A stretch of 24,050 nt of DNA from NCBI GenBank assembly GCA_026119935.1, contig JALRMH010000110.1, positions 1 to 24,050 of the forward strand, given 5' to 3'. Below, piece after piece: positions 1-11,476 of this stretch. The position numbers and the translations under genes are program-made. The stretch comes from Endothia cerciana. Taxonomy: Eukaryota > Ascomycota > Sordariomycetes > Diaporthales > Cryphonectriaceae. The notes beneath the pieces were generated by a model, which was not told the DNA's origin, searched no databases, and was given only the letters and a program-made list of their open reading frames with translations. The stretch's first letter is position 1, and the number at the start of each line of letters is the position of its first letter.

Positions 1-3000
1 AAAGCAGTAGATCGCAGCATCTTTTTATTTTATATAAGAGCTGCTAGCTAATTAGATAAATAAGCTGATTTAAAAAGGAAATAAGTAGCTAGAGCTTAAC
101 TTATAGCTTTATAAAGTAAGCTAAGCAGCTTATCTAGTAGGCTTTAATCTAATCTGCACTTAAGCGCTTCTTATATTGATTTAAAAGGATAAGCTAATTC
201 TATAAGCTATATAAGAGAGCTTCTAGCAAGTTGCTAAAAAAGTTTAATATACTATAATAGCTATTATTACTAGCTATACTATTCTATTCAAGGTTAATTA
301 AAGAGATAAATATATTAAGCTTTAGCAGCTATTTAATAGCTAGCTAAAAAATAGCTTATAGCAGCGCTATATAAATATCTAGCGCTATATTCTGAGCTAT
401 ATTATGCAGATACAGCCTTTTAGCTTTAATTAACAGCTAATATATATATTTATAGCTAAGTAAGACTGTTTCTATACTTAGCTTCTTTATTAAGCTAAGA
501 TAGTTTAAAAGGTAGAGCTTTCTTAAGCCTTACTATAATAAAACAGAGTATATTTAGACTTTACTATCTAGCTTTTTAACTATTCTTTATAAAATACTAA
601 ATATAAAAGCGCTTTTTTAAACGCTTTTATTATTTTTAATATTTAGCAAAATAATAGCTAGAAAACACTACTCGATTATATAGTTATCTACTCAGCTGTT
701 ATCAAGCTAGTTTAGATGCTTATTATTTTATAAGCTTTTCTTAAGTATAAAAATAAAATAATAGTAGCAAAACAAGCTAATATAATTATAAAGTTGCTAG
801 AAGAATAAGTATAAAAGCATTACTTTAAGCTCTTTAAAATTATTTAAGTAAAAGTTAATTAATATATAATAATAATTAGCTTTAAAACTAAGCTTATACT
901 GCTTAATTAAATCTATAAAGCAAAATTATATAGCTTGAAGATTTGCTATAATACTCTAATATAAAGCAAGGTAGACTAGCAAGATAACTATATTATCTAT
1001 AACAGTATACAGCTCTCTTTTAATTAAATCTCTAATATAATCTATAGCTTTTTAAATCTAGTATAGCAATGCTTTGCTAAGATACTTAAGATTCTAGACT
1101 TAAAAGCTCTACTGCTTATTAACTAGCTCTTCTTTAAAGATAATTATTATAAAGACTAAGTCAGCTATTCATTCCTTATAAATTATTAGAATTAATAGCT
1201 TATAGACAGCTAGCAGTAGCTTTTAAATTATATTCTAGCTAGTATAGAGTTATATACAAAGTAGTTTAATTCTTGCTCTTAACAGCTCCGGAACCCTACT
1301 ATTTATTAGTTCTACTACTAGGCTAAAATATTCTGCAAGCAGCTGCTCCTTCTAATACACCTTATTAGAGGGCAGCTAGCGCAGTCCTTAAAGATCCTTA
1401 CTCTCTAATCTGAGAACTTAATATATAAAGGCCTCTAAAATATCTTTCTTTATAATAAGCTAGTCTGTTTTATTACCTTATATTATAAAAGCTACTATAT
1501 AATAGCGCAGCTTAAAATCATCTACTACTACCTGCTGTATAAGGTTAGAGCTCTTCTTATTTAATATCTTTAGCTTGCTCTTTTTTTTTAATAGCAGATT
1601 AAAGAGCTTTTAAAAGCTAGCTAAGAAAGAAACTCTTTACTATAAGCTGATCAGGTTATAATAAAAATAGAAAAAAAAGAAAAGCAAGCCTTTAAACTAG
1701 CAACTATAAGTATACAGCTATAGCTGCTAAATTAAATAAAGCGCCTTCTTCTATAATATAATATACAGCTTATAAGTGCTAAGATTATAATTAATGCTTA
1801 ATAGTATATTACAATTACTATTACCTGCTAATACTTTAGCAAAAGCTATTATAGCAATATATAAAGTTAATAAAGAGGTAGTAAAGAGAATTAAATAAAT
1901 AATAAGTAGAAGGCTAATTATATTCTTAATATATAAGCTAAGTATAGTATAATAATAGCCTAGATAGTTTATAGAAGAGAGCTGCAGCAGGGCTAGTTTA
2001 AAATAACTGCTTGAAGAGACTAGTTCTAAAAAGCTAGCAGCTAGTAGCATCGATTCCTAGGCTTTTAAAGCAACTACACTCTTAGGATTCTATCTAAGCA
2101 GAAAAGGGAAGTATTTAAAGAAGAATAAGAGCAGAGCTAGCTGCAGCGCTTTCAGTAGCTTTATAAGACTAACTTTCCTAAGCAGTTATAATAGATACTA
2201 GAGGAGAAGGTGTAGTTCCGAAGCAGCTAAGAGCTTATACTATAAGTAATTATATAAAAGGAAACACTTATTCTGCAGATTGCTAAGACTAGCAGGAGAA
2301 AAGCTCTCTCTTTTCTACTCTTAATATATTATTCGCTCTAAAGTATTATAATTATAATTATCTTGCTTCTTACACTATAAGGTAATCTCGTCTGAAGATA
2401 CTAGGTATATTAAATCAATATATATATTTAAGCTAGAGCTAGTATAAACTAAGCTATAGTAATTATTTTCATTATATTAGAATCTGCTTTTATATAGTAA
2501 TTCTACAGCTTTATAAATTAATTAAGAGCTTGTAAGCAGCTAGATCGAGTTATAATTAACAAATATTATATAGCTTTTAACGCTTAAGATAGCTTCTGAC
2601 TAAAGCTATAAAAGCTTAGAGCAGTAATTGCAATATATAATATATAGCAAGTCTTTCTAACAGCTATGCTACTGCTTAAAGATAAGCTATTTTTCTTTCG
2701 CCTAATATAGATTTTTAATTTGATAGTTTTCCGAACTACTACTATTTAAAAGAATATTAGCTATTAAGTGATCTCTGCTGCCTTTAATTAAATAAAGATT
2801 ATAACCTGTAGAATAGTATTTTAAGTCTTAATATAATAAGATAAAGGTAAAGTGCTTGTTTATAAAGAGATAATCTAGTAGGTTAAGAGCTTTAAAACTA
2901 CTTTAAGATATAAAATATATTATAATAAAGTAAGCAAGGCTTCTAATAAGCTTATTATTTTATAAAGATAGATAAAAAACAGCTAAATAATTATAGCAAC

Positions 3001-3994
3001 TAATATATTAAAGATAGGTTTAGATATCTCTAATATATATATAGTAGTCTATACTAAGCTGCTAATACAGCTGTAAGACTATATATAAAAAAGCAGCTAA
3101 GCAGGCTAGAATAAAAAGGCTTGTTTTGCTATCCTCTTTTAGAATAAAAGAGCAGCTGTAAATATTAATAATAAGATATATTAGTTTTTAAAAGAAAAAA
3201 GGTGCTACTGCATTCTTTTTAATTAAATTCTTAACAGCTAGTATATTTAAATATAATATACTTTAAATAAAGTGCTTTGCAATTAGTATAAAGTAGATAA
3301 GAAGAACTATTAGTCTGCTTTTAATCAGATACCTAGCTGCAAGCTCTTTATATAGATAAAATAAAAATGCAATTAAATATAAAAAGAAGTGCTTAAAGAG
3401 TATAAGGAAAAGGGCTAGATCGTTAAAGTATTTCTTTAGTAGTTTGAAGTATAGAACAGCGCTTGTATTCTCTGCTAAAGCAGTAGAGAAAAAGGCTTAG
3501 CAGCTAAGTATTTAAAAGTAGAATACTTATTTTAGCAAGACTTGCTCTAGTATATAATCAAAGAGAGGTAAAAAAAGTTATAGAAGAAAATATTTACTAG
3601 AAAGAGCCTAGCGCTATATTCAGAGTATTTCTAATATAAAATTCTTTAAGCTTTTTATATAATATAAAAAAAAAGGCTATTTAATTAAAAGTCTTATAAT
3701 TAAAAGCTTAATATAACTTATTAGTACTTTTTACTAATTGCATTTATTATTTTAAAACTATAAGTTCTTTATAATAATATAATTAAAGTGTTGATTTTTA
3801 TACTAATAAATTAAAATTAAATACAGCCTTTTAATAAAGCTTTTATCTATTTATAAATAAGCTAGCGCTGTATATAGCTAGATATAAAGATAAATAATCT
3901 TTACTAAGTATTTTTAAAAGTAATAGAAATAATTAATAAAATATTAGAAAAAGAAAAGTAAAGTTTGCAGCTTTCTTATTTAATATATATAATA
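1..3994 (+). pseudogene. Telomere-linked RecQ-type DEAH/DECH helicase, RIP-inactivated, 5' end outside window
   Basis: One forward frame (codons at positions 2, 5, 8...) runs from the window start to the LTR at 3999, broken almost only by TAG/TAA. Read through the stops it follows the telomere-linked helicases of fungi. An upstream region (about 1320-1570) resembles the TLH 'QPARG...RYLP.EVG..L..YLW' block. Motif I lies at 2280-2306 (reads IAKTSRRKA where GTGGGKS is expected). Motif II is at 2558-2569 (NKYY where DECH is expected). Motif III is at 2660-2674 (TAMLL for TATLP). Motif V is at 2996-3025 (ATNILKIGLD), and motif VI at 3092-3118 (KSS*AG*NKK for ESGRAGRDG). A Cys-containing C-terminal part follows (3440-3640). 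In the family this is a 3'-5' DNA helicase encoded next to telomeres. All changes in motifs I, II and VI are C-to-T or G-to-A, so the protein cannot be active. The N-terminal part lies upstream of the window. Family assignment is strong; the exact 3' end is uncertain. Confidence 0.88.
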
Positions 3995-3998
3995 TAAG

Positions 3999-4455
3999 TG
4001 TAATGAGCACTGCAGCAATCCAAAGATCTCTGAGTACCGATTAGGTTTATGCTAGCAAGAGCAGTGTCGAATATAAGCCTTGAATATAAAAATATAGCTA
4101 GGTAGTCTGTGCAAGTATTCACTGCCTTTAAGGCTTCTAAGTATAAGTATACTTAGAACTTAGATTAATAACTAAAGAGCTATATATAAGATCTATCTAA
4201 TAGAAATAAATATATCTTTATATATCTAGCTCTTTAGTCTTGTTAGTAGTATTAGTTATTAGATTATTTAGATCACCTAGGTAATCTAACTAATTCGGAT
4301 CACTATAGATTAGCTACTAATCTATCCTAATCCTATAACCTTAACCCTTGCTTATATAAGCTATAGTTCCTAGAGTGTTAAACCCTTTCCTTATCTTTCA
4401 GACAGTTGTCCCTAATATCCTAGTTTATAACCTGTATATTAGATAGGTTATAACA
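3999..4455 (-). repeat. 3' LTR of the chromovirus (457 bp)
   Basis: In element orientation the LTR begins TGTTATAACC and ends near GTGCTCATTACA, giving TG...CA ends. Its length equals that of the three other copies in the window. It holds a TATA-like palindrome GCTTATATAAGC at 4350-4361, probably the core promoter of the family. It abuts the polypurine tract at 4456 and its other edge touches the end of the helicase pseudogene. It is strongly C-to-T/G-to-A mutated compared with the solo copy at 8198-8654. Confidence 0.92.
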
Positions 4456-4469
4456 TCATCTCCCTTTTA
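4456..4469 (-). promoter_or_regulatory. Polypurine tract (plus-strand DNA primer) of the chromovirus
   Basis: On the minus strand the sequence reads TAAAAGGGAGATGA immediately 5' of the LTR start TGTTATAACC. This is the position and composition of a polypurine tract that primes second-strand synthesis. It independently confirms that the element is in minus orientation. The same tract is present at 22419 in the truncated copy. Confidence 0.8.
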
Positions 4470-4643
4470 TTAATCGTTATCCTTAACGATCTTTCGTAAG
4501 TATTCTAGCAAGTTATTCATATATATAGTTATACCTTTCTAATCGAGATATCGAACAGAGTTAATAAATCGCATCCTAATCGTTTGGTGAAAACTTAAGA
4601 GCGCTATTATCTTGCTAAGCTTATTTTTGTTTTTAGCGTCGAA

Positions 4644-5191
4644 ATGCCTACCTGTACTTATTATCAGGAGATAGAGGCTTCCTGCTGCTTCGCTGAAAAC
4701 TCTTCTTATTATAAGGAGTGTGTTTCTCTAGGTTAAAGTTATAATACTAGTTGTTTCTCAGCTTCTGCTAGTTAGTCTCCTTATTCCTAGGTGCTTTTCG
4801 TGATTACTAATTCCCTTCTCTAGCAAGGCGCTTGATTTATAAAAAGCGCAAGATCCTGAGTAAGGAGGCTAAGGCAGAGTCGGCAAACGCTACTGCTTTG
4901 CAAGCCTTGCTAGCGTCGCAGGCTTGTCTTAATCGTGTGTAGAAATAGCGAAGGCTATTAGAGGAGCGGGCTGCGGAAATGATTTGTTGTAGCTTTAATT
5001 CTTTAGAGGGGTTTGCTGATGAGGAGGATTGCAGTCTTTGTGAAGAGGAAACTCGCCTGATATCCTAGGGACACCTTAAGGTTATTAACTAGAGTTCTTT
5101 AGCCTTTAATCCTAGCGTATCTAGTTAGCCTTCTCTTTTAAAGAGTGAAACTGCAGCACTTGATTTTCGTTTTAGGATAAAGAGGTCTTAG
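4644..5191 (+). pseudogene. Antisense Cys-rich/coiled-coil ORF inside the chromovirus
   Basis: This frame lies on the plus strand, opposite to gag-pol, between the chromodomain end of pol and the 3' LTR. It starts with ATG at 4644 and reads MPTCTYYQEIEASCCF, a degraded CxxC-type cluster (Tyr probably from Cys or His), with a second CxxC-like pair around 4710 (KEC). After a frame change near 4830 a charged, coiled-coil-like segment follows (KRKILSKEAKAESANA..., then RRLLEERAAEM about 4950-4985, then an acidic stretch DEEDCSLCEEE about 5020-5050). This layout resembles short 'hypothetical proteins' often annotated in fungal genomes next to Gypsy elements; that resemblance is from memory, not a search. 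Stops are TAG from CAG/TGG. The region is visibly richer in G+C than its surroundings and the counterpart is present at 22617-23154. Function is unknown; a DNA/RNA-binding or regulatory accessory protein is possible. Confidence 0.6.
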
Positions 5192-5234
5192 ATAGTAGTT
5201 TTCTATTATTATTATAATGCTAAAGTGACTGTTA

Positions 5235-8192
5235 GTAATATAGTACTAAGGTTATAGCTAGTTTTTTTTTTTTAATTTACTTATAGCGTTTCTAATATTT
5301 CTCTATAGTTTTTATAAGTTCTTGCTTATTAAATAACTTTTCTATTTAATAAAGTACTTAAGTATATTATTATTGCTTTTATACTTAAGGATTTTTTCTA
5401 CCTTATATTTTAGTTTGTTATCCTTGATTTTCACTATATTATTTATTAATATTTCCTTTGCTGCTAATTCTAGCAGTAAGATATAGAAAACTAAGTGTAT
5501 CTTTATCCTATAAGGTAGTGCGAGCTTATAGTTGACTAAGGAGATTTATTGCAAAATTTTAAATAGTCCTAGTTTCTTATAGTCGAGTTTACTACTAGGT
5601 CTTATTATTTTAATATTTTTGTAAAGTAGGTAGACCTTATCTCCCTCCTATAGGATTAGTCTCTTAATTCTTTTAGAGTTTATATATCGTGTTATTTGTT
5701 TTTAAGCGAATTATAGTTCTAACTAAAGTTCTTCTTAGATTTTCTTAATTTTCTTAACTCTTTTATCTGCTGCTTCTGCATCTGCTTCTAGCAGTGCTTT
5801 ATAATAAGCTATCAAGTTGTATCTATAGAGTATGAAAAATAGCGACTTCTTTATTATGCTTGTATCTGCGCTGTTATAGGTAAACTGCGCAAGAGGTAAC
5901 AGATTAACTTAGTTATCTTGTTCCTAGTTAATATAGTATCAAAGGTACTATTCGACGACCTGATTTATTCTTTCTATTTATCTATCTGTCTAAGGATGAA
6001 ATGCTATAGATATTCTATATTATGTTCTAAGTTGCTTTATAAGCAAGGTTTAAAACTTTAAGTTAAACTTCCTGTCTTTATTAGAGATCACTTCTTCTAG
6101 CATGCTATAGTTAGTAATAATCATTCTGAGAAATATATATATAAGTTCTTCTGCTATACTGCTTTCCTTATAGAGAAAGAAATAAGTATATTTACTTAGT
6201 CTGCAAACTACTACTAAGATGCTATTATATAGTATTTTAATTAAAAGTTTTTATAAAAATAGTAGCTTAGTAATAAAGTCTAGACTAATTAACTGCTAAA
6301 TAGTTATAAGTACTAGTAGAAGTTATAATAGTCTATAAGGCTTATATCTTTCTGCTTTATTCTTCTTATAGCTATTATAATATTATAAGATGTCTTTGAT
6401 CCTTTTTCTAAAGCCTAATAGGTTCTAGTATCTCTTAATTTGTTTATAGGTTGCTCTAACTCTCTAGTGTCTGTGTGCTAAGGCATTATATACATTCCTA
6501 ATATACTTATCTTGTTCTGCTAGAGTTATTTATTCAAAGTCTTTATCTTAGGGTCTTATTCTAAAAGCTGCTGCAAGCTTTTTATATATATTAATAAGGT
6601 CTCCTTCCTTATTAATTACAAAGATGTCCTGGATCTCTTTTTTAATCTTGTCCTGATAGTCTAATCTTCTGCTAAGAGCGTCTGCCTTAGCGTTTTCCTT
6701 ACTTTAAATATAGATAACTTTAAAGTCGAACTAGGATAAGTACTCTGCTTATTTTACTTATCTTCTGTTAAAGTTCTTTATTATTATAAACATAGTAAGG
6801 TTCTTATAATTCGAAAACACTTTAATTATATATTTAACACTTATAAGATAGTGTTCTTATTCTTTAAATGCTTCTACTATAGCTATAAGTTCTTTATCTA
6901 GTATCCTATATTATAACTTTAGTCTATTAAGTTTCTTTAAGAAGTTAGCGACTATTTATAATCGTCTCTGCTTATTGCGCTAGTTGAGTTCTGCGCTGAG
7001 TGCGTAGTCTGATGCGTCTGTATATAACTTGTATCTCTTCTAAGGGTCTGATTCTTATAAAACAGAGTCTTTAGTAACTAGCTCCTTGATTATTTCGAAG
7101 GCCTAGTTTTCTTTCTAGTTCTATTAAAAGGGTAGGTCTTTTTTTATAAGATTTATAAAAAGTCTAGCAATATCACTATATTTGCTGATAAATTACTGAT
7201 AGAAGTTGATATATCTAAAGAATGCTCTAATGTCTTTGATATTCTTTAGTATAGGCTAGTTCCTGACTACCTGTATTTTGTTCTTCTGTATTCTGATGTG
7301 TTTTAGTTTAATTATATATTTAAGGTAGTTGACTTTCTGAATATGAAAGTAGCTTTTAACTAGTTCTACTAGGAGGTGTGCGTTCTAAAGTGTCTGAAGT
7401 ATCTGCTATATATGTTGTTTATATTCTTTAAAGGTCTTAGAGTAGATGAGAATATCGTTGAGGTAGACGATGCATATAATATCTAGGAATTTGCAGAGGA
7501 TATAGTTAATTATTTCTTAAAAGGATACTAGTGTGTTAGTTAACCTGAAAGGTATAATCAAGTATTTATAATATCTATAGCAAGTTCTAAATACTATCTT
7601 TTATTTTTCTTCTTTCTTAATATAGATATAATAGTAACCTTTCTTAAAGTTTAATATTATAAACTATTATATGCTTTATAGTCGATCCCTGATTTCTTTA
7701 AAAAGTAGTAAAGAGTATTAGTTTTTAATAATAATATTATTAAGCTATCTGTAGTTTATATAAAGTCAGAGTTTTCTGTTTTTTTTTAGTACGAACAGGA
7801 TTAGGTATTCTACTAGTAATTGTAATAGTTTAATATATCCTCTTTTAAAGTTCTTATTAAGGTATTCCTTAAGTATCTTTAGTCTTGCCTTGTTAAGCTT
7901 GTAAATAAAGAAGAACTATAGCTAAGTTCCTTCTTTTAGTAATATCTTATAGTTATATAGGCTGTGTTTTAGAAGTTCTGTATTAAATTTTCTTTAAAAC
8001 AGCTTTGTGAATTTATAGTACTCTTGCAGTATTCCAGCGAATATTAGTATTAGTCTGTCCTTCTCTGTTTCTGCTTTATAGAGGAACAGGAGGTATTATT
8101 AAGTATTTTTGTCTAAGGATGATTTCTTTCTCTTGCCTGTTAATCGTTTCCTTAATAGCTCTAGGGGTTCTCTTTAGGCCGGATTAAATTTC
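5235..8192 (-). pseudogene. pol: pol, distal half: reverse transcriptase, RNase H, integrase, chromodomain (RIP-inactivated)
   Basis: Minus-strand reading from the solo LTR downwards. The RT part gives ...LRVDYR-like LYINYRQLNN (about 7740-7790), FKKGYYYIYI (about 7620), PFRLTNTLVSFQEIIN (about 7510-7560) and the active-site block VYLNDILIYS at about 7440-7470, where YLDD has become YLND. RNase H follows with YTDASDYALSAEL at about 6985-7025 and ENAKADALSRR near 6670-6700. The integrase part shows an HH-CC type finger region (about 6390-6500), the first Asp in SLDFITKL (about 6270-6300), a mutated second site ISNKDRKF at about 6066-6090 (SDRD to SNKD) and the Glu in DRQIERINQ at about 5957-5985. 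A chromodomain (KYKVEKILKY...YFIKQKSY...NLQKLQRNIRNA, Trp to stop) ends the protein at about 5262-5420 and would direct integration to histone-marked chromatin. Stops are TAG/TAA. Domain calls are strong, ends approximate. Confidence 0.92.
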
Positions 8193-8197
8193 CTAGG
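8193..8197. other. Target-site duplication, left copy (CTAGG) of the solo LTR
   Basis: The five bases CTAGG directly precede the solo LTR at 8198 and are repeated exactly after its end (8655-8659). A 5-bp duplication is what a Ty3/Gypsy integrase makes. It proves that the LTR arrived by integration and that the internal part was then lost by LTR-LTR recombination. Confidence 0.9.
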
Positions 8198-8654
8198 TGT
8201 TATAACCTATCCAATATACAGGTCATAAACTAAGGCACCCAGGACAACTATCCGGAAGATAAGGGAAGGGTTCAATACCCTAGGAACTACAGCTTATATA
8301 AGCAAGGGTTAGGGTTATAGGATCAGGATAGATCAGTAGCTGATCTATAGTGATCCGGATCAGTTGGATCACTTAGGTGATCTAAGTGATCTAATAACTA
8401 ACACTACTAACAGGACTGAAGAGCTGGATATATAAAGACACGTTTATTTCCCTTAAGTAGATCTCGTACATAGCTCTTTAGTTGTTAATCTAAGTTCTAA
8501 GTATACTTATACTTAGAAGCCTTAAAGGCAGTGAACACTTGCACAGACTACCTAGCTATATTTCTATATTCAAGGCTTATATTTGACACTGCTCTTGCTA
8601 GCATAAACCTAATTAATACTTAGAGATCTTTAGATTGCTATAGTGCTTATTATA
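8198..8654 (+). repeat. Solo LTR (457 bp) of the same chromovirus family, inverted, nested between protease and RT
   Basis: The sequence starts TGTTATAACC and ends TGCTTATTATA. It is the reverse complement of the LTRs at 3999, 11477 and 21962 and has exactly the same length. It carries the TATA-like palindrome GCTTATATAAGC at 8292-8303, followed at once by GGGTTAGGGTTA (8306-8317). No internal region is left. It keeps more G/C than its relatives, for example GGCACCCAGGACAACTATCC and GATCCGGATCAGTTGGATC, so it was inserted later or escaped much of the RIP. It interrupts the pol frame, but pol resumes on the other side. Confidence 0.93.
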
Positions 8655-8659
8655 CTAGG
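8655..8659. other. Target-site duplication, right copy (CTAGG) of the solo LTR
   Basis: The bases CTAGG directly follow the solo LTR end and match 8193-8197 exactly. Confidence 0.9.
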
Positions 8660-11380
8660 TTATAGTTGTAGGATTTCTTTATAGTTCTAAAGTCTATACT
8701 TTTGTTATCGCTCTGAGTCAGGCTAAGCTTCTTTAGGCCTGCGTATGCTTGTTGTTATACTAATTTGCTGATGCTTTAGTACTTCTTATTTAGGTTTATT
8801 ATTACTAGATTTTTCTTTATAAGCTATTAGCCCTGCTGATTTAAAGGTAGTTATAGATTCGTTTAAAGCCTCTTTCCTTAAGTGTCCCTTAGTAACTGAA
8901 TCTAATCCTTTGCTGTTAATTATAACCTTCTTATAGATAACAGTATTATCCTATAAGATCTAGCTAGTAGTCTAATCGATTCGAGAATTATACTCTTTAA
9001 GCTAAAGAAGTCTTATAATTAGTTTATAATATACTATATTTATAATATCTAATATAATAAAGATTATATATCCTTAGATTAAAACAAGTAGATAATTAGT
9101 CTTCTTATCGATTACTTCTTAATTATATATAACTAGTTGTCCTTTTATAGTACTGAGTCGATAAAGTTGTTCTTTTTAATACTATTATAGTCGTACTTTA
9201 TTAATAATTGCTAGTAATATAAAGTTTCTTTAAGCGCTGCTGTCTAATAAAGCGCTGTATTGTTTTTCGTTAATATAAGCATCTAATTTTATATGCGTAT
9301 AGCCTCTTTCTGCTATATATAGAGACCCTTAAGCCCTGATCGTCTATAGTTTTATTATAAGCGATCCTTCCCTTTTAAAGATTTTTATGCTTTATAAGCC
9401 GCTCTTTAAGCTAACCTTCTAGCTTGCTATTAGCCTTACGTGCGTCGTTCCTTATTATCCTAGTGCTTATGCTAGTCTCGAACCTTATAGTAGATGTAAA
9501 TAGTGCAGTCAATAGTTCTACACTACTACTATTTGACTTTTTTATTAACGCATTCTCTAGGATAGTTATCTAGTAATCTGATATAAGCGTTGTTGTGCTT
9601 TCTATTGAGAATTTCTCTAAATCGTAGGTAGGGTTCCTTAATTGCCTAGATAATCTAGCCGAACTCTCTAACTAGGAACCACTTATATTTGACTTTCTCT
9701 ATAAAGTGCACCTTGCAGTTATAGTATATATATAAGATCTATGCAAGCTTATAGTATCTTTTATTAATTAGGCTGATTCTAGTGTCTTTTAGCTATTTAG
9801 CTTTAATATTCTAGATAAGTACTATAGCAAAAAGATCTTTAAGCCTAAAGCTATATACTATATATTTAATTACTAGGTCTTAAGTATTCTGTCTTTAGTC
9901 TAAGTTATAGTTATAAGTTTCTTCCTTACTTATAGTATTTTTATCTTCTATTTTTAGAATAATAGGTTCTAGTATATTATTTAGCTATTAGTCTTAAAGT
10001 GTTTCTTCCCTTATAGTTTCTGTAGTTACTTAAGATAGAGGGCGTTCTCTATAATAGGTTATTAAGTATAGTCCTAGACTCTTATCCTTAAGTTTCTGAA
10101 CCTTTCTTTCGAGTTCCTTCTTAAGAGTGCTTGAATAATCAGGGTTGCTGTCGTTTAGTGCTATATTATAGATTAGGCCCTTTTTATCTATTGCTAGTCG
10201 CTGTATCTTCTTAAGTGTTTTAGAAAACTATCCTGAGCTTTCTTTCTCTAAGAGGTGTGTTAAGCATCTATTATTAAAGCAGAACATCTAGTTAAAGAGT
10301 CTATAATCGCAGATAGAGTCTGATACTTGCTCTAGTAAGATATTATTACTCAGCTGATTAGGTTTCTATTATTAAAAGATATTCACCTATCGTCCCTTTT
10401 AAACTAGTTGCTATTATAATTTTTTAAGTTGTCTGCATTCTTATATAAAATAGCTATACTTTTTATAATTATAACACTTAACGCTATTATTTAGTCTTCC
10501 TATAGACTAATAGTTAGCTGCATCTAGTTCTATTAGGCTAGTATAAGTACTTCTGCTTTATATTATATTCTAGCGCTGATTTCCACTTTAATTTTTAGGC
10601 TAGAACTTCTTGCTGTTACCTAGCTATAAGCACTATATAGTTTAGCTTCCTCTCTTCTTAGACTTCTCTATTCGTTATTTATAAAGATAGTTATTAATTC
10701 TGATAGCTGTATTTGCAAATATTATAAAGTCTTCAGGCTAATCCTGTTTAGAGATCTTATTTTTAACTTCGTCCTTAAGTCCTTTATAGTAGTGTTCTAT
10801 AAAGTTCTTATCTTTCTATAGGAGTTGTGCTGCAAGTTGCTTAAACCTGACTATATAGGCTGATGCTGACTTAGTTTATTTAAGATCTATTAGCTGCTGA
10901 GCTGTAGTGTATTCTTTATTAGGGTTATTAAAGGTTTCCTTAAAGGCCTTCTTAAAGCCTGTAAAGGAGTCGAATATTTCCTTAGTGCTCTTAGTGCGTG
11001 TATTAGAGTTGTTAGCATGTTCTAGATAGTTGCAGAGAGAAGGCTTATATTAGATAAGAGCATCCTTCTCAAGGCGAGTTCCGGCAAGGATAACTTTCTC
11101 AGGTTCTATAGTGAACTAGAAAGCATTATATAAAAAGTACACCTTATAGTAAGTAAGAAATCCTTAGAAGAGTTTTTAAGTGCTGTTATATATAGCTAGC
11201 TTATTTATTTTATAGCCTTTATTATTATTAATAATAGTAAGGGCTTAAGTACTATACTGAATTTGCTCCTGCTATGCTTAGATAATATTTTCTTGCTATT
11301 GCTAATATAGATAGAGTTGTTTAATATATTAGATAAGTTAAAGGACTTGCTAGACAAGTTCTTCCTAAATAGGCTGTATA
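8660..11380 (-). pseudogene. gag: gag and protease part of the chromovirus polyprotein (RIP-inactivated)
   Basis: Minus-strand reading. The gag core is seen at about 10640-11100: EPEKVILAGTRLEKDALI (about 11040-11110), EIFDSFTGFKKAFKETFNN (about 10925-10985), then KSASAYIVRFKQLAAQL (about 10815-10875) and FIEHYYKGLKDEVKNKI (about 10750-10800), the retrotransposon gag fold. A zinc knuckle follows at about 10436-10494, KCYNYKKYSYFI*EC, i.e. C-x2-C-x4-H-x4-C with the second Cys and the His turned to Tyr. The aspartic protease lies at about 9050-9260: ALLDSSA (DSGA expected) and further on IVYYKLIIRLL*LKEYNSRID, matching the 'VLGIPWLR..NP.IDW' block. The start of gag near 11380 is a guess: the 100 bp next to the LTR show no clear frame. 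Whether gag and pol share one frame was not resolved. Confidence 0.8.
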
Positions 11381-11476
11381 TTATACAAAGACGAAGAGAG
11401 GGTTCCTAAAGCTATTGTATTTCCGTATTATTTAAGGGGTTAATACTAAACCGTTCCTAAACAAGAGTTGTTAAAA

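Noticed and set aside
1751..2050. Open frame of 99 codons on the minus strand
   Set aside because: It lies antisense to the TLH helicase region, has a biased Leu/Ile/Tyr composition typical of AT-rich noise, and matches nothing.
9230..9260. Protease of a Ty1/Copia element
   Set aside because: RT lies before integrase in the element and a chromodomain ends pol, so it is Ty3/Gypsy.
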